A stretch of DNA of 38,628 bases from Actinomycetes bacterium (GCA_021841935.1 JAKCDL010000021.1:1-38628); one strand, 5' to 3'; shown: positions 7,758 through 17,693, counted from the first letter of the stretch. Numbers and translations are program-made. Notes: generated by a model not told the origin, from the sequence alone.

Positions 7758-9488
7758 ATGGAGCGTTGGCTTTTGAAGATGAGGGTCGGTAGGCGTCTCG
7801 GAGTATCTTCGACGGTACTAGTCCTTTTGATGTTAATTTTGGCGGGCTATGGCTTGATTTCAGCGAACACAAGTTCGGCAAGTATTGGGTCGTCGTCTTC
7901 GTCGTTCAATAAGTTCTACGTGGTTGAGACGTTGAACCAAATCGGAACCCAAGTTGCCCTAGCTGAAAATTCAGTGGCCTTTGACTATAACTCGGGTCAG
8001 CCTCACTCAGGTGACCTGCAGTCCTTTGAACAAGCGGTGGCACTATTTCGATCCGAGTTAGCAACCTTTGAGAGGTTTACACTTAACGCGAGGGAGGCTA
8101 AACTTCTAAAGAGTGCCTCTAGTGCATTTGATACCTACGTGTCGATGTCTAATCAGATCAACACCGCCTTTTCTGGCAATAGCGCCAAGTCGATTGCAAC
8201 TGCCAACAATATCGTTAGCCAACTGGCCTTTGGCTCCTATTCGAATCCACTTACAGAGATCTACGCAATAGAGCACGATAGCTATCTCGCTTCGGTCAAG
8301 GGTCAAAAGGGTGCCCTGAAGACTAGCGAGTTGATCTTTGTGATCCTAGGTTTAGCAACAGTAGCTATCGCTGCTGTCCTATCTAGATTGATCGCCCGCT
8401 CTATCACTCGTCCCTTGGGCGAAGCGGTAAGTGCAATTGAACGCGCCTCCTCTGGCGATTTGACAGAGTATCACGTCGAAGAGTCACAAGATGAGATTGG
8501 CCAAGTCCACTTTGCCCTCTCGCAGCTCATCAACCGAGTCGGCTCTGCGATAGCACAGATTTCAAATCACGCCGTAGCGCTATCGAAGTCATCGGAGCAG
8601 CTCGCTGGAACTTCAGCAGATCAGTCACAGCGCGCTAGTGAGAATATGAATCAATCAAATGGCGTAGCAGCGGCGGCAGAGCAAGTCTCATCGAATGTCG
8701 ATCAGGTTGCAGCATCTGCTGAAGAGATGCGCGCAGCCATCGACGAGATTGCACGAGGCGCTGCAGAGGCAGCCCGCGTAGCAGCTAACGCCGTCTCGGC
8801 CTCCCAAGTTGCAGTATCATCCATCTCTAAGCTTGGTGATAGTTCATCCAAGGTCGGAGAAGTGGTCTCAGTGATTACTTCAATTGCAGAACAGACCAAC
8901 CTGCTAGCGCTAAATGCAGCGATCGAGGCAGCTAGGGCAGGGGAGGCTGGTAAAGGCTTCGCAGTCGTAGCCTCAGAGGTGAAAGATCTTGCTAAAGAGA
9001 CTGGAACTGCAACTCAATCGATAGCCGATCGGATTCGTGAGATGCAAGAAGATACCCACCTAGCGATTAGCGCAATCGAAGAGATATCGACGGTTATCAA
9101 TCGAATCAATGACCTTCAATCCTCTATTGCATCGGCGGTGGAGGAGCAATCTGCAACTACACAAGAGATCGGACGAGCAGTCGCCGAGGCAGCAGCTGGG
9201 ACCGGCAATATCGCAGAGCAGATCGTCTCGGTAGTAGATAATGCTAGGACCAATAGCGCTGGCGCAGATAGTGTAAATTCTGCTGCACGTAATCTAGCTC
9301 GACTTAGCGAAGAGCTTGAGGCAGTTGCTAGTACCTTCACTGTAGGTACTTCGAGTGCTTCGTCTATGACAGAAGGTGCTAGTGCGCAAAGACGGTCTTC
9401 GACTGGTCATGGGGCTAACCGTCGCTTTGGCCACAGGGGAAGTGACGGTGAAGTGCTTCTTCCCGATGAACTCGGTGCCACGCACTGA
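7758..9488 (+). CDS. Methyl-accepting chemotaxis protein
   Basis: Transmembrane chemoreceptor that would feed CheW/CheA. Order: short basic N terminus, first membrane helix at about residues 12-34, an extracytoplasmic helical sensor of about 150 residues with no ligand motif I recognise, second membrane helix about 192-212, HAMP ([20 protein letters not shown]), then the coiled-coil signalling domain with the kinase-control hairpin tip at 378-400 ([20 protein letters not shown]). The C terminus continues with a Ser/Arg-rich linker and lacks an obvious CheR/CheB-tethering pentapeptide. The ATG has only a weak GGGG six bases upstream. No other chemotaxis gene is next to it. A sigma-28-like promoter precedes it and a strong terminator follows. 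Confidence 0.93.
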   Translation: MERWLLKMRVGRRLGVSSTVLVLLMLILAGYGLISANTSSASIGSSSSSFNKFYVVETLNQIGTQVALAENSVAFDYNSGQPHSGDLQSFEQAVALFRSELATFERFTLNAREAKLLKSASSAFDTYVSMSNQINTAFSGNSAKSIATANNIVSQLAFGSYSNPLTEIYAIEHDSYLASVKGQKGALKTSELIFVILGLATVAIAAVLSRLIARSITRPLGEAVSAIERASSGDLTEYHVEESQDEIGQVHFALSQLINRVGSAIAQISNHAVALSKSSEQLAGTSADQSQRASENMNQSNGVAAAAEQVSSNVDQVAASAEEMRAAIDEIARGAAEAARVAANAVSASQVAVSSISKLGDSSSKVGEVVSVITSIAEQTNLLALNAAIEAARAGEAGKGFAVVASEVKDLAKETGTATQSIADRIREMQEDTHLAISAIEEISTVINRINDLQSSIASAVEEQSATTQEIGRAVAEAAAGTGNIAEQIVSVVDNARTNSAGADSVNSAARNLARLSEELEAVASTFTVGTSSASSMTEGASAQRRSSTGHGANRRFGHRGSDGEVLLPDELGATH

Positions 9489-9502
9489 CAGATAACGCAA
9501 CT

Positions 9503-9547
9503 AGGCCCCTATCAGATCGTTAGCGACTCTGATAGGGGCCTTTTTTT
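9503..9547 (+). terminator. Rho-independent terminator of the chemoreceptor gene
   Basis: Perfect 14-bp stem, arms 9503-9516 (AGGCCCCTATCAGA) and 9528-9541 (TCTGATAGGGGCCT), 11-base loop, followed by a run of seven T at 9541-9547. It begins 15 bases after the stop codon. This is the best terminator in the window. Confidence 0.95.
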
Positions 9548-9693
9548 GATCTGTTGGTCAAAGTCAGCGGGGTGAGCGATATCTAGTTGCTCCTCTTTGC
9601 CAATGGACGCTGGTTTTACCTACAGCGGAGTTTATCAGAGGGTAGCTAAGTTGCGAAGCGACCATTTGAAGAGTGATAGCAAGGCGACGGTCT

Positions 9694-9741
9694 TATAAAA
9701 GAAAGAGGCGCTACGAATCTTGACAAGAACCGTAGCGCCTC
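9694..9741 (-). terminator. Rho-independent terminator of the secreted phosphoesterase gene
   Basis: Perfect 11-bp stem, arms 9705-9715 and 9731-9741 (on the plus strand GAGGCGCTACG and CGTAGCGCCTC), 15-base loop. Read on the minus strand the stem is followed by a T-rich tail (complement of 9694-9704). It lies about 75 bases beyond the stop of the minus-strand gene. Confidence 0.85.
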
Positions 9742-9814
9742 AATCCATCTATCTATCTTTGTGGTCGTAGCTTAACGACTTATTACTTCAAAGCGTTATG
9801 CGATTGAAAGGTCC

Positions 9815-11707
9815 TCAGTGCCCCTTTCTGATCGCCACCTTCGCTTGGGTGTAGTGGTTCTCGTCGTTGCCGTGATTGTCGATCGATTGGATAGCGCCAG
9901 TCGTTGGATTGAGAAGTATCCTCTGGTTGCTCGGCTGATCGAAGTTGAAGAGCGAATTGATACTTCCGGCACTAACGTCTGCAGCTCCATCTCCAAGTGG
10001 CGCAATATTCCAGTTGCTCTCGATGAACTTTACCACCGAGCTCTGGTCGATGGTGTTGTGATCGACGTAGTTGGACTTTGAATATGGCGAGATGACTATG
10101 AATGGTAGGCGTGGGCCAAGTCCACAGCGCCCTTGCTCTTGGCCACCGGTCGTAGTGAGCGGGACTCCATTTGTCGAAGTACCACAGAGGTTGGTTCCAG
10201 TTAGGGCATCGAGTGAGCTTTGGCTAGTTGTTACCAACGGAGAGACTACATGGTCGTACCAACCATCGGAGTCGTCGTAGGTGATTACAACGGCAGTCGA
10301 GGACCAAGTTGGAAGTTGTTCCAAGTGGTTTATGGTCGAGACGATGAAGTTCTGCTCATCTATTGGATCAGAGTATCCAGCGTGGCCATCTTGGTAGGCG
10401 GGTGCCTTTAGGTACGATACCGAAGGCATATTTCCGCTGTCTGCTGCGGCCCAAAAGTCAGCCATATCGTATTGGTGATTTGCCTGGTCGTTGTGGCCAA
10501 TCATCGCTACCGAAGTTGGAGGTAGGTGCATTGGGTTTGCTGTTGAGGCGTAGTACTGGAAGGGCTCGTGGTGGGGGATGTAGTCAGTGACAGTGCTTCC
10601 GCCGACGTTTTGATGGCTTTGGCTACAGATCTGAGCCGTCGTTGGAGGCGTTCCATGACCTGGGACGTATCCATTGTCGAAGCCACCCTCGAACCAACCC
10701 CAGGTGATGTTGGCCTTCGAAAGTGAAGAGCCAATGTTTGGGCCACCCATTGCGATAGTTTTAGCAGCAGTGTTGTTGTCCCCTCCATTGGCACTTGGTA
10801 GGTAAGAGCAGATGTCGTAGTAGGGGTCGGCGTCACTGACGTCGGTTCCTGGGCCCGCACCTAGATTTGCACTGTTGCCGGCTGGGCCAGAGGTATCTAG
10901 CTTGGATGCAAGCAGATTGGAGGTATTTAGCCCCGCTGGAGTTGCGCAGGCGGGGGCGTTGATGGTAGCTCCTGTAGGGCCGCATATGACGCCATAGGTA
11001 TTGGCGGATGTGACGTTGAGTGCACCATCTGTCGAGGGCCCAAAGTTTGTTCCATAGGCGTTGTCACTCATCGCATAGTGCTGGGCATAGTTCCAAAGTC
11101 CGGTTACTGTGTTTCCGTCGTAGTAGTCCATAACGGCGTAGTTATTCGCACCGTTAGCTCCAGATTGCTCACTTACCCCGTTTGTGCTTAGTCCAGTGAG
11201 ACATTGAGCAAGCGTCTTTTGGTGGCCTGTATTTAGGATAAATCCAGTGCCTCCACTTGCATATGCCATCTGCTCATGTTGATATCCGTGGTCTTGATCG
11301 CACGTCATCGCTTGACCTGGAGCTAGGCGCATTGGATTTGCGTTAGCAGATAGTGGGGCACCAGCTGGTAGCTGGTTGAGGTTATTAGTCAAGAGAGGTC
11401 CGGTGGGTTGGCCATTAGCGACGTCATTGTAGAGGCCATTTACCGATGGGGTCGACTTCGATGCGGTAAATCTCGTCTCCCCAGGCAAATTCTGTGCGTA
11501 TGGATAAGTTCCGAAGTAGTGATCGAACGAGACATTTTCTCCGTATATGACAACCAGGTGCTTTATTGGAGTCGTCGTCGGTGATGTGAAGTTAGATATT
11601 TCATCGGCAGATGCGACTTGGTTTGCTGCTGCACCAAGTACACCCCCACCAGCTATAAGTAGCGCCGAAAGGGCAGTTAGCCCCGCTTTGGCCCTAGATA
11701 GTTTCAT
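9815..11707 (-). CDS. Secreted phosphoesterase, phospholipase C/acid phosphatase family
   Basis: Exported hydrolase of the alkaline-phosphatase-like superfamily (PF04185 type), expected to cleave phospholipids or other phosphoesters outside the cell. A signal peptide is clear: MKLSRAKAGL, a hydrophobic core, then VASA at 31-34 with cleavage likely before Asp35. The family motif is ENVSFDHYFGTYP at 57-69 (metal-binding Glu/Asn and Asp/His). Further family blocks lie in the C-terminal half (SYLKAP with QDGHAGYSDP, and VVITYDDSDGWYDH). I chose the start at 11707 because GGGAG lies five bases upstream and the signal peptide begins there; a longer frame from 11764 adds 19 residues without support. 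630 residues. It is alone on the minus strand, convergent with the chemoreceptor. Phospholipase and phosphatase activity cannot be separated from sequence alone. Confidence 0.88.
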   Translation of the reverse strand: MKLSRAKAGLTALSALLIAGGGVLGAAANQVASADEISNFTSPTTTPIKHLVVIYGENVSFDHYFGTYPYAQNLPGETRFTASKSTPSVNGLYNDVANGQPTGPLLTNNLNQLPAGAPLSANANPMRLAPGQAMTCDQDHGYQHEQMAYASGGTGFILNTGHQKTLAQCLTGLSTNGVSEQSGANGANNYAVMDYYDGNTVTGLWNYAQHYAMSDNAYGTNFGPSTDGALNVTSANTYGVICGPTGATINAPACATPAGLNTSNLLASKLDTSGPAGNSANLGAGPGTDVSDADPYYDICSYLPSANGGDNNTAAKTIAMGGPNIGSSLSKANITWGWFEGGFDNGYVPGHGTPPTTAQICSQSHQNVGGSTVTDYIPHHEPFQYYASTANPMHLPPTSVAMIGHNDQANHQYDMADFWAAADSGNMPSVSYLKAPAYQDGHAGYSDPIDEQNFIVSTINHLEQLPTWSSTAVVITYDDSDGWYDHVVSPLVTTSQSSLDALTGTNLCGTSTNGVPLTTTGGQEQGRCGLGPRLPFIVISPYSKSNYVDHNTIDQSSVVKFIESNWNIAPLGDGAADVSAGSINSLFNFDQPSNQRILLNPTTGAIQSIDNHGNDENHYTQAKVAIRKGH

Positions 11708-12044
11708 GTTTACTCCCAAGTTGATACCCAATATGAAAGCCTGAAGTTCTCTCTCAGCTTTCATTCAGAAAATTATCAGAACTGCCTTAAGGCGTGGTAT
11801 CTGATACTTGAAACTTTGGTTACCGATTGATGTACGAATAGATTTTCAAGTAAAAAACTACACCTGTGTGGCCTTACCCCGAAGGGCGGCTGCAGCCGCT
11901 GTGGTCAACTGCGGTTAGTCGTTAGCCTTCGCTTCTCCATACCGCTGAGTCAACGTTTTTCTCTCTCGAAGTCACCTTTGGGCATACTCTTAGGTAATTT
12001 TTACCTAGCATCGTTAACAATATGTAACTCGGGTGAAGGCGTAG
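11708..12044. promoter_or_regulatory. Divergent control region between the phosphoesterase gene and dxr
   Basis: 337 bases with no gene. It holds a 10-bp palindrome GCCTTAAGGC (11784-11793), a 14-bp GC-rich palindrome GCGGCTGCAGCCGC (11886-11899) and an operator-like inverted repeat TAGGTAA/TTACCTA with a 3-base centre (11991-12007) that lies 37 bases upstream of the dxr start. I found no confident -35/-10 pair and no known PhoP box. Confidence 0.4.
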
Positions 12045-13196
12045 ATGGCAGAGTCAGTGAAGGTTTCAATTTTTGGTTCGACGGGCAGCATCGGCGTGCA
12101 GGCACTCGACGTCATAAAGGGTAGCGGGGGACGGCTTGAGGTATATGGCCTCTCTGCTAACTCGAACGTTGAAGTTCTATCCCAACAGATCGCCCAATTT
12201 TCCCCAGAGGTGGTAGTCGTAGGTAGCGAGGAGATGGCTACTTCGATCTCTGAGCGATTCAGTAAGGTTCGCGTCGAAGTTGGCGGAGAGGGGCTTGGCC
12301 AAGTGGCGATGGAGGCCGACGTTGCCCTCAATGCAGTCGTTGGCTTTGCTGGCCTACGGGTAACCCTTGGCGCTATCGCTGGAGGTAAGAGAGTTGCTTT
12401 AGCTAATAAAGAGTCACTCGTAGCAGCAGGTCCACTGGTTCGCATGAAGTTGGAGGAGTCAACCTCCGAGATCGTACCGGTCGACTCAGAGCATGCAGCG
12501 ATCCATCAATGCCTGAGGGGTGGCAGCCATAATGAGGTAAAGAGGCTGATCCTGACTTCTTCAGGGGGGCCATTTCGCCGCTTTAGCGCTACAGAGCTTG
12601 AGGGTGTTACGGTTGCCGATGCTCTAAATCACCCCACCTGGAAGATGGGGCCAAAGATTACAGTCGACTCCTCGACGCTCATGAATAAGGCCCTTGAGGT
12701 GATCGAGGCCTACGAACTCTTTGACGTAACTTCCGACCAGATCGATGTCGTTGTGCACCCCGAGTCGATAGTGCACTCTTTAGTTGAGTTTGTCGATGGA
12801 TCCCAGATCGCTCAGATATCGCGACCAGATATGCGCCTTCCAATCGCATATGCCCTAAATTACCCCGAAAGAGTATCCCCGGTCTATGGTGGCCTTAGTT
12901 ACTCCGATGGTCTAACCCTCCACTTCGAAGAGGCACGGCGCTCTATCTTTCGTGGACTTGACTTTGCCTACATGGCACTTGAGATTGGCGATGGGGCTCC
13001 TACGTGGCTAAATGCTGCAAATGAAGTGGCAGTCGATGCATTCTTGCGTGAACGCATCAGGTGGACAGATATCTACAGGGTGATAGAGGGATCCTTCGAA
13101 TCATTCGAAAAGTGGACTTTTTCTGACTTTGAATCTGTTTTATCGCTAGATGAGTTGGCGCGGAGACGCGCATCGGAGTTGGTTGGGTCTCTGTAA
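12045..13196 (+). CDS. dxr: 1-deoxy-D-xylulose 5-phosphate reductoisomerase
   Basis: Second enzyme of the MEP isoprenoid pathway; converts DXP to MEP with NADPH and a divalent metal. The dinucleotide-binding loop is FGSTGSIG at residues 9-16. The metal and substrate region is seen as VPVDSEHAAIHQCL, then TSSGGPF, HPTWKMGPKITVDSSTLMNK and ALEVIEAYELF. 383 residues, the normal length. The ATG has GAAGG five bases upstream. It starts a run of dxr, rseP, ispG and proS that is conserved in actinobacteria; ispG of the same pathway is two genes downstream. Confidence 0.97.
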   Translation: MAESVKVSIFGSTGSIGVQALDVIKGSGGRLEVYGLSANSNVEVLSQQIAQFSPEVVVVGSEEMATSISERFSKVRVEVGGEGLGQVAMEADVALNAVVGFAGLRVTLGAIAGGKRVALANKESLVAAGPLVRMKLEESTSEIVPVDSEHAAIHQCLRGGSHNEVKRLILTSSGGPFRRFSATELEGVTVADALNHPTWKMGPKITVDSSTLMNKALEVIEAYELFDVTSDQIDVVVHPESIVHSLVEFVDGSQIAQISRPDMRLPIAYALNYPERVSPVYGGLSYSDGLTLHFEEARRSIFRGLDFAYMALEIGDGAPTWLNAANEVAVDAFLRERIRWTDIYRVIEGSFESFEKWTFSDFESVLSLDELARRRASELVGSL

Positions 13197-13232
13197 GGAT
13201 TTTGTTACTAGGAAAATGGTGAGTGTTAGTCG

Positions 13233-14522
13233 ATGAATACTGAGAGAATCAACGCTGGCGATGACGATGATCTAGCCTCTACGAGGGGAAAGCTCTGGCG
13301 ATCTTTAGCCCGCATCGCTTTAGGGTTTTTTGTGGTAGTTCTCCTAGCGATCTACCTAAACATTGGTAAGACACTCTTAGTTGTAGCCGCCCTCGTGGCC
13401 ATGATTATGGTTCACGAGTTAGGCCACTTCGTTGTAGCCAAGGTATCTGGTATGAAGGTCACCGAGTACTTCCTCGGCTTTGGCCCCAAACTCTTCTCCT
13501 TCAGAAGGGGAGAGACCGAATATGGCATCAAGGCGATTCCTGCTGGAGGATACGTAAAGATCGTCGGCATGAGTAATGTTGAAGAGTTATCCCCTGAAGA
13601 TGAGGCCCGCGCCTACCGAAGCTCAACCTTCCCTCGGCGATTAGCCGTCTCGGTGGCAGGTTCCTTCATGCACTTTGTGATGGCGTATCTTCTGCTCGTT
13701 GCGCTCTTTCTCTTCGTTGGAGTTCCATCATCTAACCAGATTGAGATCTCAGCCCTATCGAGTGCCAAAGGTGCCATAACGACTCCGGCTATGCAAGCGG
13801 GGCTTCGAGCTGGCGATATCGTCTATGGGATAGACGGTAAGAACCTAACGAGTCCGAACCAATTCGTCACCGCTATCCAGGACTCTCCAAATAAAGCGGT
13901 TACCCTTGATCTCTACCGCGGTGGCAAGGCGATGGCGATTGTAGTCACCCCTACTACAGAGGCAAAGCTAAATGTCGCAACCTCATCGCCATCGAGTGCT
14001 GGCGTCATCGGAGTACACCTCGTGGTTCCAAATGAGTCTCTCCCACTTCTATCCTCTTTGGGAAGGCCATTTTCAGCGATTGGCTCCTACTCCTCGCAGA
14101 CTATTTCAGCTCTCATGAGCCACTTTTCGATAAGTGGCATCTCAAATTACGTCCACGCCCTCTCACACCCAGCCTCGACGACATCTGGAGCTGGAGCATC
14201 TGTCCGTTTTGAATCACCAGTTGGCATCGTTCGGTTAGCATCGCAGGCGGCGAACGTTGGAATTGGCGCGGTCTTGACGCTGCTCTTTTCGATCAACGTC
14301 TTTGTGGGAATCTTCAACTTGATCCCACTTCTTCCACTAGACGGTGGCCACGTCGTCATAGCAGCCTATGAGAGGGTTAGGTCGCGCAAGGGGAAGAGGT
14401 ATCACGCAGATATGATGAAGATGATCCCGGTGACCTATGCTGTTCTACTCGTTATCGTTCTCTTGGGGGTCACTGCGCTCTACCTCGACATTACTCATCC
14501 GCTAGCTAATCCATTTGGATAA
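13233..14522 (+). CDS. rseP: Site-2 intramembrane zinc metalloprotease, RseP family
   Basis: Membrane-embedded protease that cleaves membrane-bound anti-sigma factors or signal peptide remnants. The zinc motif HELGH is at residues 61-65 in a membrane helix, and the second metal ligand motif LDGGH has its Asp at 370, also in a helix. A PDZ domain lies between (about 185-260; AGLRAGDIVYGIDGK). At least four membrane segments are visible. 429 residues. The ATG has GGTGAG eight bases upstream. The N-terminal 25 residues are acidic and cytoplasmic. Position between dxr and ispG is the standard actinobacterial arrangement. Confidence 0.95.
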   Translation: MNTERINAGDDDDLASTRGKLWRSLARIALGFFVVVLLAIYLNIGKTLLVVAALVAMIMVHELGHFVVAKVSGMKVTEYFLGFGPKLFSFRRGETEYGIKAIPAGGYVKIVGMSNVEELSPEDEARAYRSSTFPRRLAVSVAGSFMHFVMAYLLLVALFLFVGVPSSNQIEISALSSAKGAITTPAMQAGLRAGDIVYGIDGKNLTSPNQFVTAIQDSPNKAVTLDLYRGGKAMAIVVTPTTEAKLNVATSSPSSAGVIGVHLVVPNESLPLLSSLGRPFSAIGSYSSQTISALMSHFSISGISNYVHALSHPASTTSGAGASVRFESPVGIVRLASQAANVGIGAVLTLLFSINVFVGIFNLIPLLPLDGGHVVIAAYERVRSRKGKRYHADMMKMIPVTYAVLLVIVLLGVTALYLDITHPLANPFG

Positions 14523-14614
14523 GCATCCTTTTTACTCAATCGAACTAGCACTCAAGAAAGATCTACGTGGCTAATAGGCTCGTATGAAGAAGTTGAAAGT
14601 TGGAGGTTTAGATC

Positions 14615-15847
14615 TTGGCCCGCGATGGAAAGTTAATAAAACCTAGACGTAACTCACGCCAGATCATGGTTGGAAGTGTGCCAGTTGGTGGTGGAAGCCC
14701 AGTTACGGTTCAGTCGATGACTACAACTAAGACAGCTGACGTAGAGGCTACCCTCTCTCAGATCTACTCTCTCGCTGGTGCTGGTTGTGACATCGTTCGC
14801 TGCACCTGCAATGAAGTGGAGGCGGCAATGGGGCTGGCACAGATTGTTCCAAGATCGCCACTTCCCATCGTCGCAGATATTCACTTTCACGTTGAGATGG
14901 CACTTGCAGCCCTCGAAGCTGGAGTCGCTGGGTTACGCCTCAATCCTGGAAACCTTCGCAAGGCCGACGAGATTAAGTTGGTGGCTCGAGAGGCAAAAGA
15001 TAGAAACGTTCCGATTCGAATCGGTGTAAATGCTGGATCACTGCACCCAGATCTCTACAAGAAGTATGGCGGGGCAACGCCCGAGGCTCTAGTTGAGTCG
15101 GCTATGAATGAGCTCAACCTCTTCCGCGAGGTCGGCTTCGAAGACGTTAAGATCTCAGTTAAGGCCTCAAATGTGGTCTTGATGATCGAAGCCTACCGAA
15201 TGCTAGCAGAGATGACCGATCACCCCCTCCACTTAGGGGTTACCGAGGCTGGACCGCCCCCGAACGGCCTCATCAAGGCGACAGCCGGAATTGGCACCCT
15301 CCTAGCTGAAGGTATTGGAGATACAATTCGCTACTCGCTCACTGCAGACCCTGTAGAAGAGGTAAAGGCTGGTAGAACTCTCCTTGAGTCCTTGGGGCTG
15401 CGAGAGAGGCGGGGCTTGGACCTCATCGCCTGTCCAAGTTGTGGTAGGGCCGAGATCGACGTGATCGCGTTAGCCAAAGAGGCTCAAACCGAGCTTGAGA
15501 AGCTGAATCTTCCAATTCAGGTAGCCGTTATGGGGTGCGTGGTAAATGGACCAGGTGAAGCCCGTGAGGCTGATATTGGAATTGCTGGTGGGCGCGGCAA
15601 GGGCCACTTAATCATCAAGGGTAAGATCGTTCGTGTCGTAAAAGAGGAAGATATGGTAGCCTCCCTCGTTGAGGAGGCCCAAAAATTAGTAGCCGAAGGC
15701 GTTGAGGCCCGCTTGGCTGCCGCTGATCCAAATGCTGAGGTAGAGGCTGCTAAGGATCGGGATGAGCTGCTGGTATCAAAGGGTGCAGATGCCAACAACT
15801 CGTCGGTTCGAATCGAAAATATCAAGAGGCGTATCTCTGAGGAGTAG
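14615..15847 (+). CDS. ispG: 4-hydroxy-3-methylbut-2-enyl diphosphate synthase (GcpE/IspG)
   Basis: Iron-sulphur enzyme of the MEP pathway that converts MEcPP to HMBPP. The three cluster cysteines are Cys273 and Cys276 (ACPSCGR) and Cys308 (MGCVVNGPGEA), followed by the conserved Glu. The TIM-barrel half shows VQSMTTTKTADVEAT, DIHFH and LRLNPGN. 410 residues with a C-terminal charged tail of about 40 residues. The start is TTG, set by GGAGG eight bases upstream; no ATG or GTG fits the N terminus. It likely depends on a ferredoxin or flavodoxin not seen here. Confidence 0.97.
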   Translation: MARDGKLIKPRRNSRQIMVGSVPVGGGSPVTVQSMTTTKTADVEATLSQIYSLAGAGCDIVRCTCNEVEAAMGLAQIVPRSPLPIVADIHFHVEMALAALEAGVAGLRLNPGNLRKADEIKLVAREAKDRNVPIRIGVNAGSLHPDLYKKYGGATPEALVESAMNELNLFREVGFEDVKISVKASNVVLMIEAYRMLAEMTDHPLHLGVTEAGPPPNGLIKATAGIGTLLAEGIGDTIRYSLTADPVEEVKAGRTLLESLGLRERRGLDLIACPSCGRAEIDVIALAKEAQTELEKLNLPIQVAVMGCVVNGPGEAREADIGIAGGRGKGHLIIKGKIVRVVKEEDMVASLVEEAQKLVAEGVEARLAAADPNAEVEAAKDRDELLVSKGADANNSSVRIENIKRRISEE

Positions 15848-15908
15848 CGGCCTTTAGCTACGCTAAATCCGATCGTGGCGGGGCGCGTTTGCTTTAGGCT
15901 TGTTATCT

Positions 15909-17615
15909 ATGCTCATGTCAAAATTGGTAGTAAAGACGCTTAGAGAGGCGCCGGCTGACGCTGAGGCAATTTCGCATCAGCTTCTAGTTCGTGCTGGATA
16001 CATTCGGAGATTGGCCTCAGGAATCTACAGCTTTTTGCCGCTAGGCCTTCGCGTCTTGCGTAAGGTAGAGGCGATAGTTAGGGAAGAGTTCGACTCAGTA
16101 GGAGCCCAAGAACTCTTCCTTCCAGCTCTTCATCCAGTTGAGATATGGCAAGAGACCAATCGCATAAATACGATGGACGACGTTTTGATGAAGGTCGAGG
16201 TCCGTGGTGGAGACTTTGTCTTGGGGCCGACACACGAAGAGGCGGTAATAGCTACAGTCTCGCCTGACCTTAGCTCCTATCGCGATCTACCTGCGACGGT
16301 ATATCAGATACAGACAAAGTTTCGAGCAGAGGCGCGTCCACGATTTGGCCTTTTGCGTACCAGAGAGTTTATGATGGCCGACGCATACTCCTTTGACGTC
16401 GACAAAGAGGCGATGCGCTCTACTTACAAGATGCTCTTTGACGCTTATTGTGCCATCTTCGATCGCATTGGGATCGAGTACTTCCCGGTAGAGGCCGATG
16501 CCGGCTCGATCGGCGGTGACGTCAATCATGAATTTATGGTTCCTGCAGCTATTGGCGAAGATCACTTTGCATACTGCAAGGCGTGTGGGTATGCAGCAAA
16601 TATTGAGGCTGCTACGCGAGGCGAACGCACAGTATCGACTATTACTAGTCCAGCTAAAGAGATGCGAAAGGTTGCGACACCAAATTCACCGACGATCAAG
16701 GCAGTCGTTGACTTCCTAAGTGGCCATGGATTTGTCGCCTCGGCCGAGACCTCGCTCAAGTCAATGATTGTGATCGATAGCCAAGGGGCATACCACCTAC
16801 TTTTGGTCCCGGGAGATCGTAAGGTTAGGATCCCATCAGGGATGAGGGCGGCAGAGGCATCGGACTTCGAAGCCAATCCTCACCTTCACCTTGGCTACAT
16901 TGGCCCTATTGGAATGAGAGAGGTCGGAGTTACGATCTGGGTCGATCGTTCTATAAGCGAGGAGGTTGGTTACTGTACTGGTGCCAATGAGGTTGGATAC
17001 CACTTGCTTGATGTCGTTCTTGGTCGTGACTACATAGCAGATCACGTCTTTGACTTAGTCGAGGTGGTAGATGGCGATCCTTGCCCGCGTTGTGATGGTG
17101 ATATCGCCCTCGTTAGGTCGGTTGAGGCTGGCCACACCTTCCAACTTGGCCTGACCTACTCCAACAAGATCAAGAGCGCTCGTTTTTCAAGTGAAGACGG
17201 AAGCGAGGCCCCCTACTACATGGGGTGCTACGGGATTGGGATATCTCGTATACCAGCCGTCGTCGCCGAGGTCTCACACGACGCCAATGGCCTAATTTGG
17301 CCCTTGGAGCTATCCCCCTTTGAAGTAGTGGTAGTAGCACTTGGGTATGGGTCCAATGATCTCGTTACAGAGGCTGCGGATCGCATCTACGACTCGCTCA
17401 TCGACGAAGAGGTCGACGCTCTTCTAGATGACCGTAACCTAGCGGCAGGTGTCAAGTTGAAGGACGCCGATCTAATTGGCATCACCTATCAGATCGTTGT
17501 TGGTGCAAGAGGGGTTGCTGATGGTAACGTCGAAGTCAAAGATCGTCGCACCGGCGAGGCCTCAGTCGTCGCAATCGCAGAGGTCACTGACTTCCTCCTT
17601 GATCTGCTTGCTTGA
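15909..17615 (+). CDS. proS: Prolyl-tRNA synthetase, bacterial type
   Basis: Charges tRNA-Pro. Class II motifs are present: motif 1 in LPLGLRVLRKVEAIVREE, motif 2 in FRAEARPRFGLLRTREFMM, and motif 3 in MGCYGIGISRIPAV. Between motifs 2 and 3 lies the about 180-residue editing (INS) insertion that removes mischarged alanine, marking the bacterial form. The C-terminal anticodon-binding domain ends the protein. I take ATG at 15909 because the protein then begins MLMSKLVVKTL, the family pattern; a TTG at 15900 would add three residues. 568 residues. A stem-loop terminator follows at 17694. Confidence 0.97.
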   Translation: MLMSKLVVKTLREAPADAEAISHQLLVRAGYIRRLASGIYSFLPLGLRVLRKVEAIVREEFDSVGAQELFLPALHPVEIWQETNRINTMDDVLMKVEVRGGDFVLGPTHEEAVIATVSPDLSSYRDLPATVYQIQTKFRAEARPRFGLLRTREFMMADAYSFDVDKEAMRSTYKMLFDAYCAIFDRIGIEYFPVEADAGSIGGDVNHEFMVPAAIGEDHFAYCKACGYAANIEAATRGERTVSTITSPAKEMRKVATPNSPTIKAVVDFLSGHGFVASAETSLKSMIVIDSQGAYHLLLVPGDRKVRIPSGMRAAEASDFEANPHLHLGYIGPIGMREVGVTIWVDRSISEEVGYCTGANEVGYHLLDVVLGRDYIADHVFDLVEVVDGDPCPRCDGDIALVRSVEAGHTFQLGLTYSNKIKSARFSSEDGSEAPYYMGCYGIGISRIPAVVAEVSHDANGLIWPLELSPFEVVVVALGYGSNDLVTEAADRIYDSLIDEEVDALLDDRNLAAGVKLKDADLIGITYQIVVGARGVADGNVEVKDRRTGEASVVAIAEVTDFLLDLLA

Positions 17616-17693
17616 CAATTAAGTGACTGTTAGCTTACGTAATTAGCCCTTAAAGTCTCCCTTATCAAATAGACTCAAGTATCAGATTTTTCT

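Noticed and set aside
7570..7881. Minus-strand 103-codon frame before the chemoreceptor
   Set aside because: Overlaps the chemoreceptor start and its promoter motif; no support.
14584..14646. 20-codon leader frame before ispG
   Set aside because: Overlaps the real TTG start and its own ribosome binding site is absent; looks like chance.
17612..17617. Perfect TTGACA at the end of proS
   Set aside because: No acceptable -10 box at 16-19 bases; it overlaps the proS stop codon.
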